NCBI GenBank assembly: GCA_030431945.1
Contig: JAUIIF010000110.1
Location: 1-10,133, forward strand
DNA: 10,133 bases
Origin: Bacteroidia bacterium
Lineage (GTDB): Bacteria > Bacteroidota > Bacteroidia > Chitinophagales > Saprospiraceae
Reading direction: 5' to 3'
Numbering within the stretch: the first letter of the stretch is position 1; every line of letters begins with the position of its first letter. Below, in pieces: positions 1 to 7,513 of this stretch. The notes beneath the pieces are model-generated. The model ran no database searches, was not told the origin of the DNA, and worked only from the letters and a program-made list of their open reading frames with translations. Both the position numbers and the translations under genes were made by a program.

Positions 1-519
1 TGCAAGCTGGTTGGACAGATCCATTTGCGGCCGGGGCTGCGGTGCCTCAGCCTTGGCGGTTTCGGGTGCCGGTGCCGTCCGGGGCCGGTTCATCCAGGCG
101 GTAAAATCCTCGAGTTTATCAGCGGTGGGAAAAAGCCGGTACTTCAGTACGAAAGCGGTAATGCCCTGCTTGGCCAGTGCTTCAGCCACTTCCCAGCCCT
201 CGTTGCCCAGGGAAAGCCACCGGAAGCCGCCGCCCGGAGCCACGATCACCGCCGCGCCGTTGGCTTTACCGGGTTCAGGAAAGAAGGGGGTCAACGTAGC
301 GGTGGTAATGTTACGGGCCATCGGGTCTCCCCACTGCCGGAACCATGATTCCGAACTCGGCTGATCGGCTACGCCGCCAGTGCCCAGGAGAATGGCATTG
401 GGCTCTGCGGGTGCTTCAAGGGGGTAAATGGTCCCGTCTTGTGCTGGAAGGAACACAGCCCACAGCAGAAGGCACCCCAGCAGGGAGGTTTTGAACAGTA
501 ATGCGGATTGGTGAATCAT
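1..519 (-). CDS. Secreted alpha/beta-hydrolase (acetyl esterase-like), N-terminal part, cut by window edge
   Basis: An open frame of 173 codons starts at the ATG at 519-517 and is still open at base 1, so the C-terminal part lies outside. Residues 1-26 (MIHQSALLFK... ending LPAQ) form a signal peptide, so the product is exported. Residues 88-128 read like the start of an alpha/beta-hydrolase fold of the acetyl esterase/lipase type: a beta strand (AAVIVAPGGGF, 89-99) carrying a GGG oxyanion-hole turn, then NEGWEVAEALAKQGITAFVL and KYRL. The nucleophile GxSxG, Asp and His would lie off the window, so activity cannot be confirmed. Residues 145-166 are a Pro/Ala-rich stretch that looks like an insert or loop. 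It follows the GH9 gene by 140 bp on the same strand and is probably the fourth gene of the operon, removing acyl groups from hemicellulose. The fold is fairly sure; the substrate is inferred from neighbours. Confidence 0.8.
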   Translation of the reverse strand, partial: MIHQSALLFKTSLLGCLLLWAVFLPAQDGTIYPLEAPAEPNAILLGTGGVADQPSSESWFRQWGDPMARNITTATLTPFFPEPGKANGAAVIVAPGGGFRWLSLGNEGWEVAEALAKQGITAFVLKYRLFPTADKLEDFTAWMNRPRTAPAPETAKAEAPQPRPQMDLSNQLA

Positions 520-659
520 GTTGTATGATTTAAAAGGTGATCGAATTCAAGTTGAAAATGAAGATTGCCGAAACGTAATTACGGCCTTTGATTGGGGCGG
601 GGCCGCAGGTGCAGGGCTGATAACCGATGAGCCATGGCAGGCCCGATCATCTTAACCGG
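520..659. other. Intergenic gap with GC-rich repeat copy and short palindrome
   Basis: This spacer separates the GH9 stop codon from the downstream esterase start on the minus strand. It contains one copy of a GC-rich motif (595-612, GGGCGGGGCCGCAGGTGC) that is also found as an inverted pair near 7123-7204. It also holds a 10-bp perfect palindrome CGTAATTACG at 574-583, flanked by GCCG (567-570) and CGGC (582-585), which could form a short stem. No convincing intrinsic terminator with a T-run follows on the minus strand, so read-through from GH9 into the esterase is plausible. No coding frame is supported here. Confidence 0.5.
595..612. repeat. Further copy of the GC-rich intergenic repeat
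   Basis: GGGCGGGGCCGCAGGTGC here matches 7124-7141 at 17 of 18 positions. It is a single copy without an inverted partner nearby and lies between the GH9 and esterase genes. Its occurrence in two intergenic gaps and not in the genes suggests a dispersed non-coding element. Confidence 0.6.
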
Positions 660-3194
660 CTATTTCACGATGGCTTTAAAGACCGATCCGAAAATAAGAT
701 AGCTGGTGTTTCCGCCGATGGTCCCCTCGTTCTGCCCCCATAAGAAGGGCCAGTCATCGTAGTTCTCAAAGTGGTCAGGCTGGCGGAACAGCAGTCCTGG
801 CGCCACGTTACCTGGGATAAAAGAGAAATCAGCGCGGTTGTTTCCGTAAAACACTTCCTTGGGCCTGGTGGCACCCAGCGTTGCCACCAGGGAGTAATTA
901 TGATAGGGGTGACAACCGAAAAGCCAGTTAGTGACCTTGAAGGCAGATTCTTTACCCACTATGTCGGGGAAGTACTTGCTAGCAAAGCAAACAGTGGTGC
1001 CAAAGTTGACGATCTGGCCGCTGCCGGCCCAGTTTCCTAGCCCAATCGGCACGCCGTAGGGATTGTCTTTTTCAAGCCCATCAATGTACTCCTTGTACTT
1101 AATGACGAAGGGCCGCAACTTGTCCTTGTAAGTGTCGTCCATTTCCGGAATGGCATCCAGTGCGGTCAGCAGTAGCCAGTTGACATTCTGGTCCAGCGCA
1201 GGCCATAATAATTCCTGGAATTTATCGGCGTACGCTTGCTCTCCGGTAGTGATGTAGAGTTGCAGATTGGAACCAATGTCCGCTCCCACCCCCCATCGTC
1301 GTGCAGGGGTGTCCTTTGGTTCGGAGGCAAGCAGTTCCGTTCCTTCCTTAAGGAGCCGTTTTGACTGGGCCAGCGCCCGCGCCGCAAGCTCGTCGTTATA
1401 CCCCTTCAGCGCACGGCTGGCTGCCGCTAAAGTGGTAGCTGCACGGAGATCACGTCGGGCGCTCCGACTCGTGAACGCCCACATATCGTCCTTGACTCCG
1501 CTGGAGCGGCCGTCTGCGGCAACCTCGTAAGGGCCCAGTTCGGGGTTGTAGGGAAGCCCGTCAGTAATGGAAGCGGCATCGCCCAGGTGATGGTAGTTGT
1601 CGAGCACAGAATTCGTAAGCGTAAGGGCCATATGGCCAAGGATCTCTGCCTGAGCGACCAGGTTCAGCGTGCCGTGCTCGAGGTACTGGAGAACATCGGG
1701 AGTACCGTCCGGCCGGTGTAGGTCAACGTAGCGTTGGTCCTCGTCAACGAAGGTCTGGTCGCGGGTAGGCTGGAAGTATTCCCAGGTCCGGGCGAAGTTT
1801 TGCACCACGCCAAGGTTGGCACCGGTCTCAATATCAAAATCACCGGCGTCGAAAAAGCCGCCGACGTTGAGGCCGGGGATACGCTCCAAAGCCTTGAACT
1901 TAGTGTCAGTTGCAGGGCCTTGCCCGTGCATGTCGAAGTGCTCGGTACTCGGCGGAGCCTGCAGGTAGCCTTCTTTGAACGGTTCCCCGTGCCACATCCG
2001 GTACCCCTCGTTCACAGCCATGTGGTTCATGTGGATGGGAATCCAGACGTCACTGGTCGCGTCGGTGATCTCATCGTAGACGTTCTCACCGATGATGAAA
2101 TTATTTGTCTTTACGTCTCCATACTGAAGGTAGTACACACCGCTTTCCGTGACCTTAGTGAAATCAAACTTGACGTAGTGGTACTTAAAGTAGTCACCCC
2201 ACGGCTCGATGGCCCCGGTAAAGACTTCGGTTGCCACGCCATCGTTACCAATTTTGTACAGGGATGCAGTCGGTAATGGCTTGCTATTCTTGTCCAGTTC
2301 GATGACGGAGATTTTCTCCTGACCGGGAAGGTAGCCTACTTGCGAAAAACCAATATTAGGTGCTCTTACCCAGCCGTCAATGGCGTTTGGCTCTACGACC
2401 CAGCTTAACACTTTACCGGTTTTCCCCGCAGGCAGTAGGCTACGCACGACGTACCAGCCGTTCTGGGCCAGAATGCGACCATCATACAGCATCAAGTCTG
2501 TATTTTCCGAAGTGATTTTGACGAGCCGCTCAGGATCGTCGGGCGCCAGGAGCAAACTCCGTCCGGTTTCCAGGGGAAGCGGTTCAATGAAGGAGTTGGT
2601 ACCCCGGTCGTCGGCAGTTACATACCCTAAAAACTGCTTAAGCTTCTCCGAGTTTGGCCGGGTCACGGTATTGCCGACAACGTAACGGGGAAAGCGATTC
2701 AGCCGCCCGTCCATCAGGTAGACTTTGTTCCAGTACTGTGACGGCAGAAACTCCAGGTTGAAGCCGGCCTCTCCTTCCAATTCGGCGGGAATTTCCTCGT
2801 CCAGATAAACTGAAATTTCGACTCCCTTCCCCTTAGGGCTAACCACAACCCGGGATTCAAAATCGTAATCCTCGTACCGGAGCGTAGCCCCGATGGTTTG
2901 GTTTACTGAATCGATCGTCCTGGCGGAGATGCCCGGCACCAGGTCCCATTGTTCAGGTGTACTGGACAGCCGGACGGCACCGCCCTGGGCCGTACGGACG
3001 CCGTGGTGAATCAACTCAATCCCGGCATTCTTCTCGTCGTTGAATCCTCCCGTAAACAGATTGCTGTAAACCAAAACGTTGACCCCCCGGGTCTCGAAGT
3101 ATTCCAGGTCATTGAGGCTAAGGGCCTGGGCAGAGACCCAGGTTAACGGAGACGACAGCAGTACGGCAAGGAATAAATAATTGGATACCCTCAT
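660..3194 (-). CDS. Secreted GH9 family glycoside hydrolase with CelD_N-type Ig domain and extra N-terminal region
   Basis: The protein has 844 residues. A signal peptide spans residues 1-22 (hydrophobic core LFLAVLL, then WVSAQ), so it is exported. Residues 23-270 form a beta-rich region I do not recognise. Residues 277-370 match the N-terminal Ig-like domain of GH9 enzymes (IGFSQVGYLPGQEK, later SGVYYLQYGD). Residues 375-844 form the (alpha/alpha)6 catalytic domain. The signature GGFFDAGDFD places the expected catalytic Asp pair at D449 and D452, and QNEGTIGGNTSYL places the general acid at E823. The family's usual PHHR motif late in the domain is not visible; the equivalent stretch reads GATRPKEVFYGNN, which suggests a substrate other than plain cellulose. 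No C-terminal secretion domain or dockerin follows, so it may be periplasmic. The start is set by the signal peptide. It lies 138 bp after GH43 on the same strand. Endo-beta-glucanase or another beta-glycanase is likely; the exact substrate is unknown. Confidence 0.9.
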   Translation of the reverse strand: MRVSNYLFLAVLLSSPLTWVSAQALSLNDLEYFETRGVNVLVYSNLFTGGFNDEKNAGIELIHHGVRTAQGGAVRLSSTPEQWDLVPGISARTIDSVNQTIGATLRYEDYDFESRVVVSPKGKGVEISVYLDEEIPAELEGEAGFNLEFLPSQYWNKVYLMDGRLNRFPRYVVGNTVTRPNSEKLKQFLGYVTADDRGTNSFIEPLPLETGRSLLLAPDDPERLVKITSENTDLMLYDGRILAQNGWYVVRSLLPAGKTGKVLSWVVEPNAIDGWVRAPNIGFSQVGYLPGQEKISVIELDKNSKPLPTASLYKIGNDGVATEVFTGAIEPWGDYFKYHYVKFDFTKVTESGVYYLQYGDVKTNNFIIGENVYDEITDATSDVWIPIHMNHMAVNEGYRMWHGEPFKEGYLQAPPSTEHFDMHGQGPATDTKFKALERIPGLNVGGFFDAGDFDIETGANLGVVQNFARTWEYFQPTRDQTFVDEDQRYVDLHRPDGTPDVLQYLEHGTLNLVAQAEILGHMALTLTNSVLDNYHHLGDAASITDGLPYNPELGPYEVAADGRSSGVKDDMWAFTSRSARRDLRAATTLAAASRALKGYNDELAARALAQSKRLLKEGTELLASEPKDTPARRWGVGADIGSNLQLYITTGEQAYADKFQELLWPALDQNVNWLLLTALDAIPEMDDTYKDKLRPFVIKYKEYIDGLEKDNPYGVPIGLGNWAGSGQIVNFGTTVCFASKYFPDIVGKESAFKVTNWLFGCHPYHNYSLVATLGATRPKEVFYGNNRADFSFIPGNVAPGLLFRQPDHFENYDDWPFLWGQNEGTIGGNTSYLIFGSVFKAIVK

Positions 3195-3332
3195 GCAAAT
3201 AGTTAGGTTATAAGTTGATAAATAAATGATACCACGCCTTCCGCTGCATTGCTTAGGTGCTTACCCTCGCCTTACTTTTTGCATTGGCAGGCCCGCAGGT
3301 ACTACGGAGCGGCAGTAAGCGCCTCTCGTGCC
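3195..3332. other. Short intergenic spacer between GH43 and GH9 genes
   Basis: The spacer lies on the minus-strand path from the GH43 stop to the GH9 start. The 40 bases before the GH9 start are A/T-rich with no Shine-Dalgarno motif, which is common for Bacteroidota. The GH43-proximal part has GGCCCGCAGGTAC at 3289-3301, 10 of 12 bases like the GC-rich repeat core seen at 601-612 and 7130-7141, preceded by TGGCAGGCCCG, an 11-mer also present at 635-645. No terminator with a T-run was seen and no small gene is supported. Confidence 0.35.
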
Positions 3333-5018
3333 CTATTGACGCAACACCTCGTCGTCTCCCGCGTAGCGGAACCACTCGAAGGAAGCCGTATTCTCGGAGG
3401 TTTTGCCGGACGAGGTAGCGTACATCCCGATCGTTACCCCTACAAAACCGCCGGCTTCCTGGGTACTGAGGTATTTTCCTTCCACACCTTCGGCAAGCGT
3501 GGTATACTCCCCTTCCGCCCCAGCGTAGCTGAAGCGGTACGCATCGTTTACGAAATCGACTTTCAGTCGCAGCGGACCGTCCGGAGCCGGAGCGCTGGTA
3601 ACTTCTTCGTTGCCTTCCTCTGTAGCTTTCAGCAGCTGTACCAGGGGCTTCCCGTCAGCCAGCGTTTTCACGAACGTATAGTTGTTGCGGGAGCTTTGGA
3701 AGACGACCAGGCCGGCCTGCTCGCCCGCAGCTTGTGGCTCGAAAGTTACCAGTGTGGATGCTTCCCCCGCCAGGTGGTGCTGGCGGAAGCCTAAGTAGCT
3801 GGGGTTGGACAGTTCGTTGACTGTAGTCGGGCGCAATCGGAGGGTCAGCTTACCGTCTTTCAGGGTGTACCAACGCTCCTGCGGGGTCCGCAGCATCAGG
3901 TAGCGGAAATTCAGCTTGTCGGCGGTAAATTCATCCGCAAAGGCAAAGTTGCCGGCAAAAGCCGGCAGGGAAGCGTCGGCCGGTTTGCCGGAAGGCATCG
4001 GGTAGGAATACTGTACCTCTTCGAAGTCAGGGTTAATGACGGGCCAGCCGTCTTCCGTCCAGCTTACTGGTGCGAGGAAGGTCTCCCGGCCGGTATTGAA
4101 GTAGTTGCCTTCGTACGGGCGTACGGCCAGAAAGACGGCCCACCAGTCGCCGTTGTCCACTTGTACCATGTCGGCGTGGCCGGCGGTGGTGACGGGGTTG
4201 GCGCGGGTGGGGTCGAGATCACGCTGGGTCAGAATCGGGTTTTTCTCCCAGGGTTCGTAGGGGCCCCAGATGTCTTTGCTCCGGAAAATGACTTCGGAGT
4301 GCTGCGGCCCGGTGCCGCCTTCGGCGCACATCAGGTAGTAGTAATCGTTGATCTGGTAGATGTGAGGAGCCTCAATCCAGACCGGTTCCTTGCTCAGGTC
4401 CGTACCTCCGTTCACGATGATTTTGTTCTCTCCGATCACTTTCATATTCTCCCGGTCAAACGGAACCATCCGGATGGTCCGGTGGCCGTTGTAAAGCGAC
4501 GTATCTCCCGGGGGAATGCTGTTGTAAACGATGTACGTTTTATCGCCCTCGAAGACCAACGAAGGGTCGATTCCGTTTACTTCCGGCAGGAAGTAGGGGT
4601 CGGACCAGGGGCCAGCGGGGTCGGTGGCGGTCACGATGAAGTTGCCGCCGGCGTCCGCCAGGGTGCAGATCACGTAAAAGGTGCCTTCGTGGAAACTAAT
4701 GCCCGGGGCAAAGTTGCCACGGGAAATGCCCAATCCTTCCAGTTGCATCTGGCTGGGCCGGTCCATGGCATTGCCAATTTGCTCCCAGCTGACAAGGTCG
4801 GTACTCTTGAAGATGGGGAGTCCGGGAAAGTAAGCAAAAGTCGATGTAGTCAGGTAAAAGGCCCCATCTGCCTTACACAGCGCCGGGTCGGGGTAAAAGC
4901 CGGTCAGGACCGGATTCTGAAAAGTCGGGACTTCCTCCGCCTCTTCGGGGCTGCTAGTGTCTGCCGGCCCGCAGGAAACGAGCAAAAGGAAGGGGAGGCA
5001 GAATAGTAGATAACGCAT
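3333..5018 (-). CDS. GH43 family lipoprotein glycosidase (beta-xylosidase / alpha-L-arabinofuranosidase type)
   Basis: The protein has 561 residues. The N-terminus MRYLLFCLPFLLLVSCGPAD has a lipobox with C16 as the lipidated cysteine, followed by an acidic patch (EEAEE, 25-29). It is therefore a lipoprotein, possibly surface exposed. Residues 32-335 form the five-bladed beta-propeller of GH43: NPVLTGFYPDPALC with the general base D44, NGIDPSLVF with the pKa-tuning D151, and VWIEAPHIY with the general acid E216. H281 in TAGHAD is the central-cavity histidine typical of the family. Residues about 355-553 form the C-terminal beta-sandwich seen in GH43 xylosidases. All expected catalytic residues are present. 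GH43 acts on terminal xylose or arabinose of xylan fragments; sequence alone does not decide which. The gene starts 25 bp after the double esterase stop, so they are almost certainly cotranscribed. The start is fixed by the lipoprotein signal. Confidence 0.95.
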   Translation of the reverse strand: MRYLLFCLPFLLLVSCGPADTSSPEEAEEVPTFQNPVLTGFYPDPALCKADGAFYLTTSTFAYFPGLPIFKSTDLVSWEQIGNAMDRPSQMQLEGLGISRGNFAPGISFHEGTFYVICTLADAGGNFIVTATDPAGPWSDPYFLPEVNGIDPSLVFEGDKTYIVYNSIPPGDTSLYNGHRTIRMVPFDRENMKVIGENKIIVNGGTDLSKEPVWIEAPHIYQINDYYYLMCAEGGTGPQHSEVIFRSKDIWGPYEPWEKNPILTQRDLDPTRANPVTTAGHADMVQVDNGDWWAVFLAVRPYEGNYFNTGRETFLAPVSWTEDGWPVINPDFEEVQYSYPMPSGKPADASLPAFAGNFAFADEFTADKLNFRYLMLRTPQERWYTLKDGKLTLRLRPTTVNELSNPSYLGFRQHHLAGEASTLVTFEPQAAGEQAGLVVFQSSRNNYTFVKTLADGKPLVQLLKATEEGNEEVTSAPAPDGPLRLKVDFVNDAYRFSYAGAEGEYTTLAEGVEGKYLSTQEAGGFVGVTIGMYATSSGKTSENTASFEWFRYAGDDEVLRQ

Positions 5019-5043
5019 AGATAAATTTTTATTTCTTCATTTC

Positions 5044-6966
5044 TTACTTAAACAGTAACTGAGCGAAGCCGAACAGGTCGTGGCGCCAGACGGGCCAGCT
5101 GTGTCCACCCGCATATTCACTGTAGACGTACTTGATCCCACGCTCGTCGAATTTGCCCATCATGATCTTGTTGTTGGCGTAGGCAATGTCTTCCTCCCCC
5201 CCCATCGAAATCCAGAAATTTTCCAGATTCTTATTGATTACGGCAGCGTTTTCTGCCATGTAGGCGTACTGCGGGTCCGACAGTTCCGGCTGGTTACTCC
5301 ACCATCCGGAACTGAATACGCCCAGGTGGGCGAACATGTCCGTATTGCGGACACCTGCGTAGAGGGTCTGCAGTCCGCCCATCGACAGGCCCGCCAATGC
5401 CCGGTTCGCCGCGTCGGTTTTTACCCGAAAGTTTTCTTCCACGAAGGGGATGGCCGCCGTTTTCAGTTCGTTTTCAAAGGCTTTGAGCGCGTTTTCTCCG
5501 AAACCACGGATTCCCTGATAACCTACGTTACCGTTGATCATCACGATGATCATCGGAACGGCTTTATCCGCCGCAATGAGGTTGTCCAGAATCAGGTCAG
5601 CCCGGCCCTGGGTAGCCCAGCCACGGTGATCCTCTCCGCCACCGTGCAGGAGGTAGAGCACCGGATAATTCAGCTCCGACTGGTCGTAGCCAGGTGGGGT
5701 ATAGACGTACATTTCACGCCAGTCGTTGGCGGCCTGGGAGTAGTACTTCTTGATGCGGATATCGCCGTGCGGTACGGCCTTAAGCTCGTAGTACTCACTG
5801 TCTTTGTCAGGAATTTCGATGCCCGAAGCCATACGCCCCATGCCGTAAAAGGTCTCGCTGGCGGGGTCGGCAACGGCCAGGCCGTCGATGATCAGGGAAT
5901 AGTAGTGAAACCCACGGCTGATGGGCTCGGTGGTACCCGTCCAGAAACCAGCGGTGTCTTTTGCGAGGTCGTACTTTTTACCTAAGTCCACCTGTACGTG
6001 CTGCGCCTCCGGTGCATTCACGCGGAACATCACCCGGTTGTCGGGCAGGATCTGAGGATATTTTGCGTTCGGGACGTTCGTTTCCGCCGGCGTACCCAGC
6101 AGGCTGTACTTCGTCAGTTGGCTATTGTCCACCTGCTTGAAGAGGAATTTTGCGAACATATACAGTCCATTCTTCCATACCTTAAAGTCGTGCCCCCCCG
6201 GCTCCAGGTAATAGACGTGCGGCACTTCGTGCCTGTACAGGTAATCGTGCGTGCGTTTGCTGAAGCCGAGCAGGCCATCAGCATCGCCACAGGAAATCCA
6301 GAGTAGCTTCAACTGTTCTTTGGCCTGTGCGGGGTCCGGCAGCAGTTCTTCCGGAGCTTTGGTGTTGGGTGCGGAAGAAAAGCCGCCAACCCAGGCGAAT
6401 TTATCGAGATTGCCGAGGCCAAAATTCAGTGATTGCCCGCCGCCCATGGAAAGGCCGGCGATGGCCCGGTGTTCCCGGTCAGTGAGGGTACCGTATTGCT
6501 TCTCGATGAAGGGAATAACGTCGTTGAGCAGGTCTTTTTCGAAGGTCGCGAAGGCGGCTACTTTGTCCGGCGCAAAGATGTTGCCGGTGGCCCGGTCATC
6601 TTTCATGGCCCGGCCGTTGGGCATCACAACCAACATGCGCTCCAGCTGGCCGGCGGCGTATAGATTGTCGAGAATAACCTGAGGACTGCCACCGTTGAGC
6701 CACTCCTTTTCGTCACCCCCAATACCGTGGAGCAGGTACAGTACAGGAAGCTTTTCTTGCTTACTGTATCCCGGGGGGGAGTACACCAATGCTTTCCGCC
6801 TGGTGCCTACCGTGGTGGAGGCATAGGTGATGCTGTCGATCTTTCCGTGCGGGATACCGGCTTGCACCTGATCGAAACCGGCGGGGGCCTCCAGTACCAG
6901 GTCTTGCGCGTAGGCGGGAAAGGTCAGATACACAACAGCCCAGATAATTAACAAGTAAGTTTTCAT
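5044..6966 (-). CDS. Secreted double-headed carbohydrate esterase, CE1 - CBM48-like - CE1
   Basis: From the ATG at 6966-6964 the protein has 640 residues and begins with a clean signal peptide (MKTYLLIIWAVVYLTFPAYAQ). An in-frame ATG at 7017 would add 17 residues in front and spoil that signal, so I prefer the shorter form. Numbered from 6966, residues 30-280 form one esterase D/CE1-type alpha/beta-hydrolase: LYLLHGIGG oxyanion strand, nucleophile S173 in AGLSMGG, D230 in CGDADG, H259 in PGGHDFKVW. Residues 296-385 match the CBM48-like/E-set module found before many Bacteroidota CE1 domains (VMFRVNAPEAQHVQV, FHYYSLIIDG, DPASETFYG). Residues 395-640 form a second CE1 domain: LYLLHGGGED, S528 in AGLSMGG, D593 in GGEED, H622 in AGGHSWPVW. 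Both triads look complete. CE1 members are feruloyl or acetylxylan esterases, so the two heads could remove different acyl groups from xylan. It is the first gene of the minus-strand operon. Confidence 0.93.
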   Translation of the reverse strand: MKTYLLIIWAVVYLTFPAYAQDLVLEAPAGFDQVQAGIPHGKIDSITYASTTVGTRRKALVYSPPGYSKQEKLPVLYLLHGIGGDEKEWLNGGSPQVILDNLYAAGQLERMLVVMPNGRAMKDDRATGNIFAPDKVAAFATFEKDLLNDVIPFIEKQYGTLTDREHRAIAGLSMGGGQSLNFGLGNLDKFAWVGGFSSAPNTKAPEELLPDPAQAKEQLKLLWISCGDADGLLGFSKRTHDYLYRHEVPHVYYLEPGGHDFKVWKNGLYMFAKFLFKQVDNSQLTKYSLLGTPAETNVPNAKYPQILPDNRVMFRVNAPEAQHVQVDLGKKYDLAKDTAGFWTGTTEPISRGFHYYSLIIDGLAVADPASETFYGMGRMASGIEIPDKDSEYYELKAVPHGDIRIKKYYSQAANDWREMYVYTPPGYDQSELNYPVLYLLHGGGEDHRGWATQGRADLILDNLIAADKAVPMIIVMINGNVGYQGIRGFGENALKAFENELKTAAIPFVEENFRVKTDAANRALAGLSMGGLQTLYAGVRNTDMFAHLGVFSSGWWSNQPELSDPQYAYMAENAAVINKNLENFWISMGGEEDIAYANNKIMMGKFDERGIKYVYSEYAGGHSWPVWRHDLFGFAQLLFK

Positions 6967-7122
6967 AAGGTGGACATTTTTGGATCGGCAGGGAAATTTG
7001 CTGCGGGCAGTATTCACGGCTTTTGGCGCGAGCAGAGATGAAAACAGCAGGCAGTCTGGCTGCGGCAGGTTCAGTTTGATTTAAGTTTTTGGTCACAGTG
7101 CGGAGGCAGGTGCCGGCACTTT

Positions 7123-7204
7123 CGGGCGCGGCCGCAGGTGCCAGGCGAAGTTGGACGGCGGAGTAAGCTCCCTCAACCTCACCTTGCACCGGCGGCCGCG
7201 CCTG
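7123..7204. repeat. GC-rich imperfect inverted repeat (23-bp arms, 36-bp spacer)
   Basis: The left arm, 7123-7145, and the reverse complement of the right arm, 7182-7204, agree at 20 of 23 positions. The shared core is GGCGCGGCCGC then A or C, then GGTGC. As RNA it would form a long, stable stem with a 36-nt loop. It sits about 150-240 bases upstream of the esterase start. No T-run directly follows it on the minus strand, so a simple terminator is unlikely. It could be a REP-like element or an mRNA leader structure. Confidence 0.75.
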
Positions 7205-7282
7205 AATCTCCTGAGTTCATCACGGCTCATCTTCCGTTTTTTTTATCCGTAGTAGCGCGTCAGTTAGCATTTTCGACTGTAT

Positions 7283-7303
7283 TAATTGTCAAAATGACAA
7301 TTA
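7283..7303. promoter_or_regulatory. Candidate operator: perfect 9-3-9 palindrome
   Basis: TAATTGTCA, then AAA, then TGACAATTA form a perfect inverted repeat with 9-bp arms. It lies in the divergent intergenic region, 210 bp before the regulator start and 316 bp before the esterase start. The size and symmetry fit a site for a dimeric winged-helix protein such as the adjacent Nudix-like regulator. The binding partner is inferred from position only. Confidence 0.55.
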
Positions 7304-7395
7304 TAAAGGCGTCATAAAACTACCTTTTTCCCGTGAACAATTCATCTTTTTAAAACGATTTTTAACATTGCAATCGATAGAATACTCGGATTTAA

Positions 7396-7408
7396 TGGTG
7401 AATCACCA
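7396..7408. promoter_or_regulatory. Candidate operator: 6-1-6 palindrome
   Basis: TGGTGA, A, TCACCA is a perfect 13-bp inverted repeat located 105 bp before the regulator start codon. It has a different sequence from the 7283-7303 palindrome, so it may be bound by another protein or serve another purpose. Palindromes of this length can occur by chance, so confidence is limited. Confidence 0.35.
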
Positions 7409-7513
7409 AATAAAAATCAATTTTCAGCGAGAACATGGTGGTGATGTTTCTGAAGTGCCTGGCCTGGCGTGGCAATAAATTCCCCTAACGCCAATTAATT
7501 TTTACCTTTCGGC

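Larger units (their letters stand above)
6967..7513. other. Divergent intergenic regulatory region
   Basis: This 547-bp region lies between the divergent esterase operon and regulator gene and contains no supported gene. The half nearest the esterase (about 6967-7235) is GC-rich and holds the large inverted repeat 7123-7204 and a perfect 10-bp palindrome GTGCCGGCAC at 7110-7119. The half nearest the regulator (about 7237-7513) is AT-rich and holds two palindromes, 7283-7303 and 7396-7408, suited to operator function. I found no clear match to the Bacteroidota promoter pattern TTTG...TAnnTTTG on either strand, so promoters cannot be placed. If minus-strand transcription starts in the AT-rich half, the esterase mRNA would have a leader of some 300 bases carrying the GC-rich hairpin. 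Confidence 0.7.

Noticed and set aside
1734..2276. Plus-strand open frame of 180 codons opposite GH9
   Set aside because: It overlaps the GH9 Ig-like and catalytic regions in antisense and shows no family resemblance.
4161..5006. Long plus-strand open frame of 281 codons opposite the GH43 gene
   Set aside because: It lies wholly antisense to a well-supported GH43 gene with all catalytic residues, and its translation shows no recognisable domain.
5080..5985. Plus-strand open frame of 301 codons opposite the second CE1 domain
   Set aside because: It is antisense to conserved esterase sequence, with low-complexity Val/His/Gly-rich translation and no signal or domain.
6967..7017. Upstream in-frame ATG giving a 17-residue longer esterase
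   Set aside because: The extension (MNTARSKFPC...) is charged and precedes a textbook signal peptide beginning at the 6966 ATG.
6761..7189. Minus-strand frame of 142 codons overlapping the esterase start and the GC-rich leader
   Set aside because: It is out of frame with the CE1 gene, Pro/Ala/Arg-rich, and spans the inverted repeat; it looks like a composition artefact.
7237..7244. Run of eight T in the divergent region as a terminator tail
   Set aside because: It is not adjacent to a stem, and no plus-strand gene to the left would need termination there.
7368..7396. TTGCAA and TTTAAT 17 bp apart, resembling a sigma70 promoter for the regulator
   Set aside because: Bacteroidota primary sigma factors recognise a different pattern (TTTG and TAnnTTTG), so this resemblance is not good evidence.
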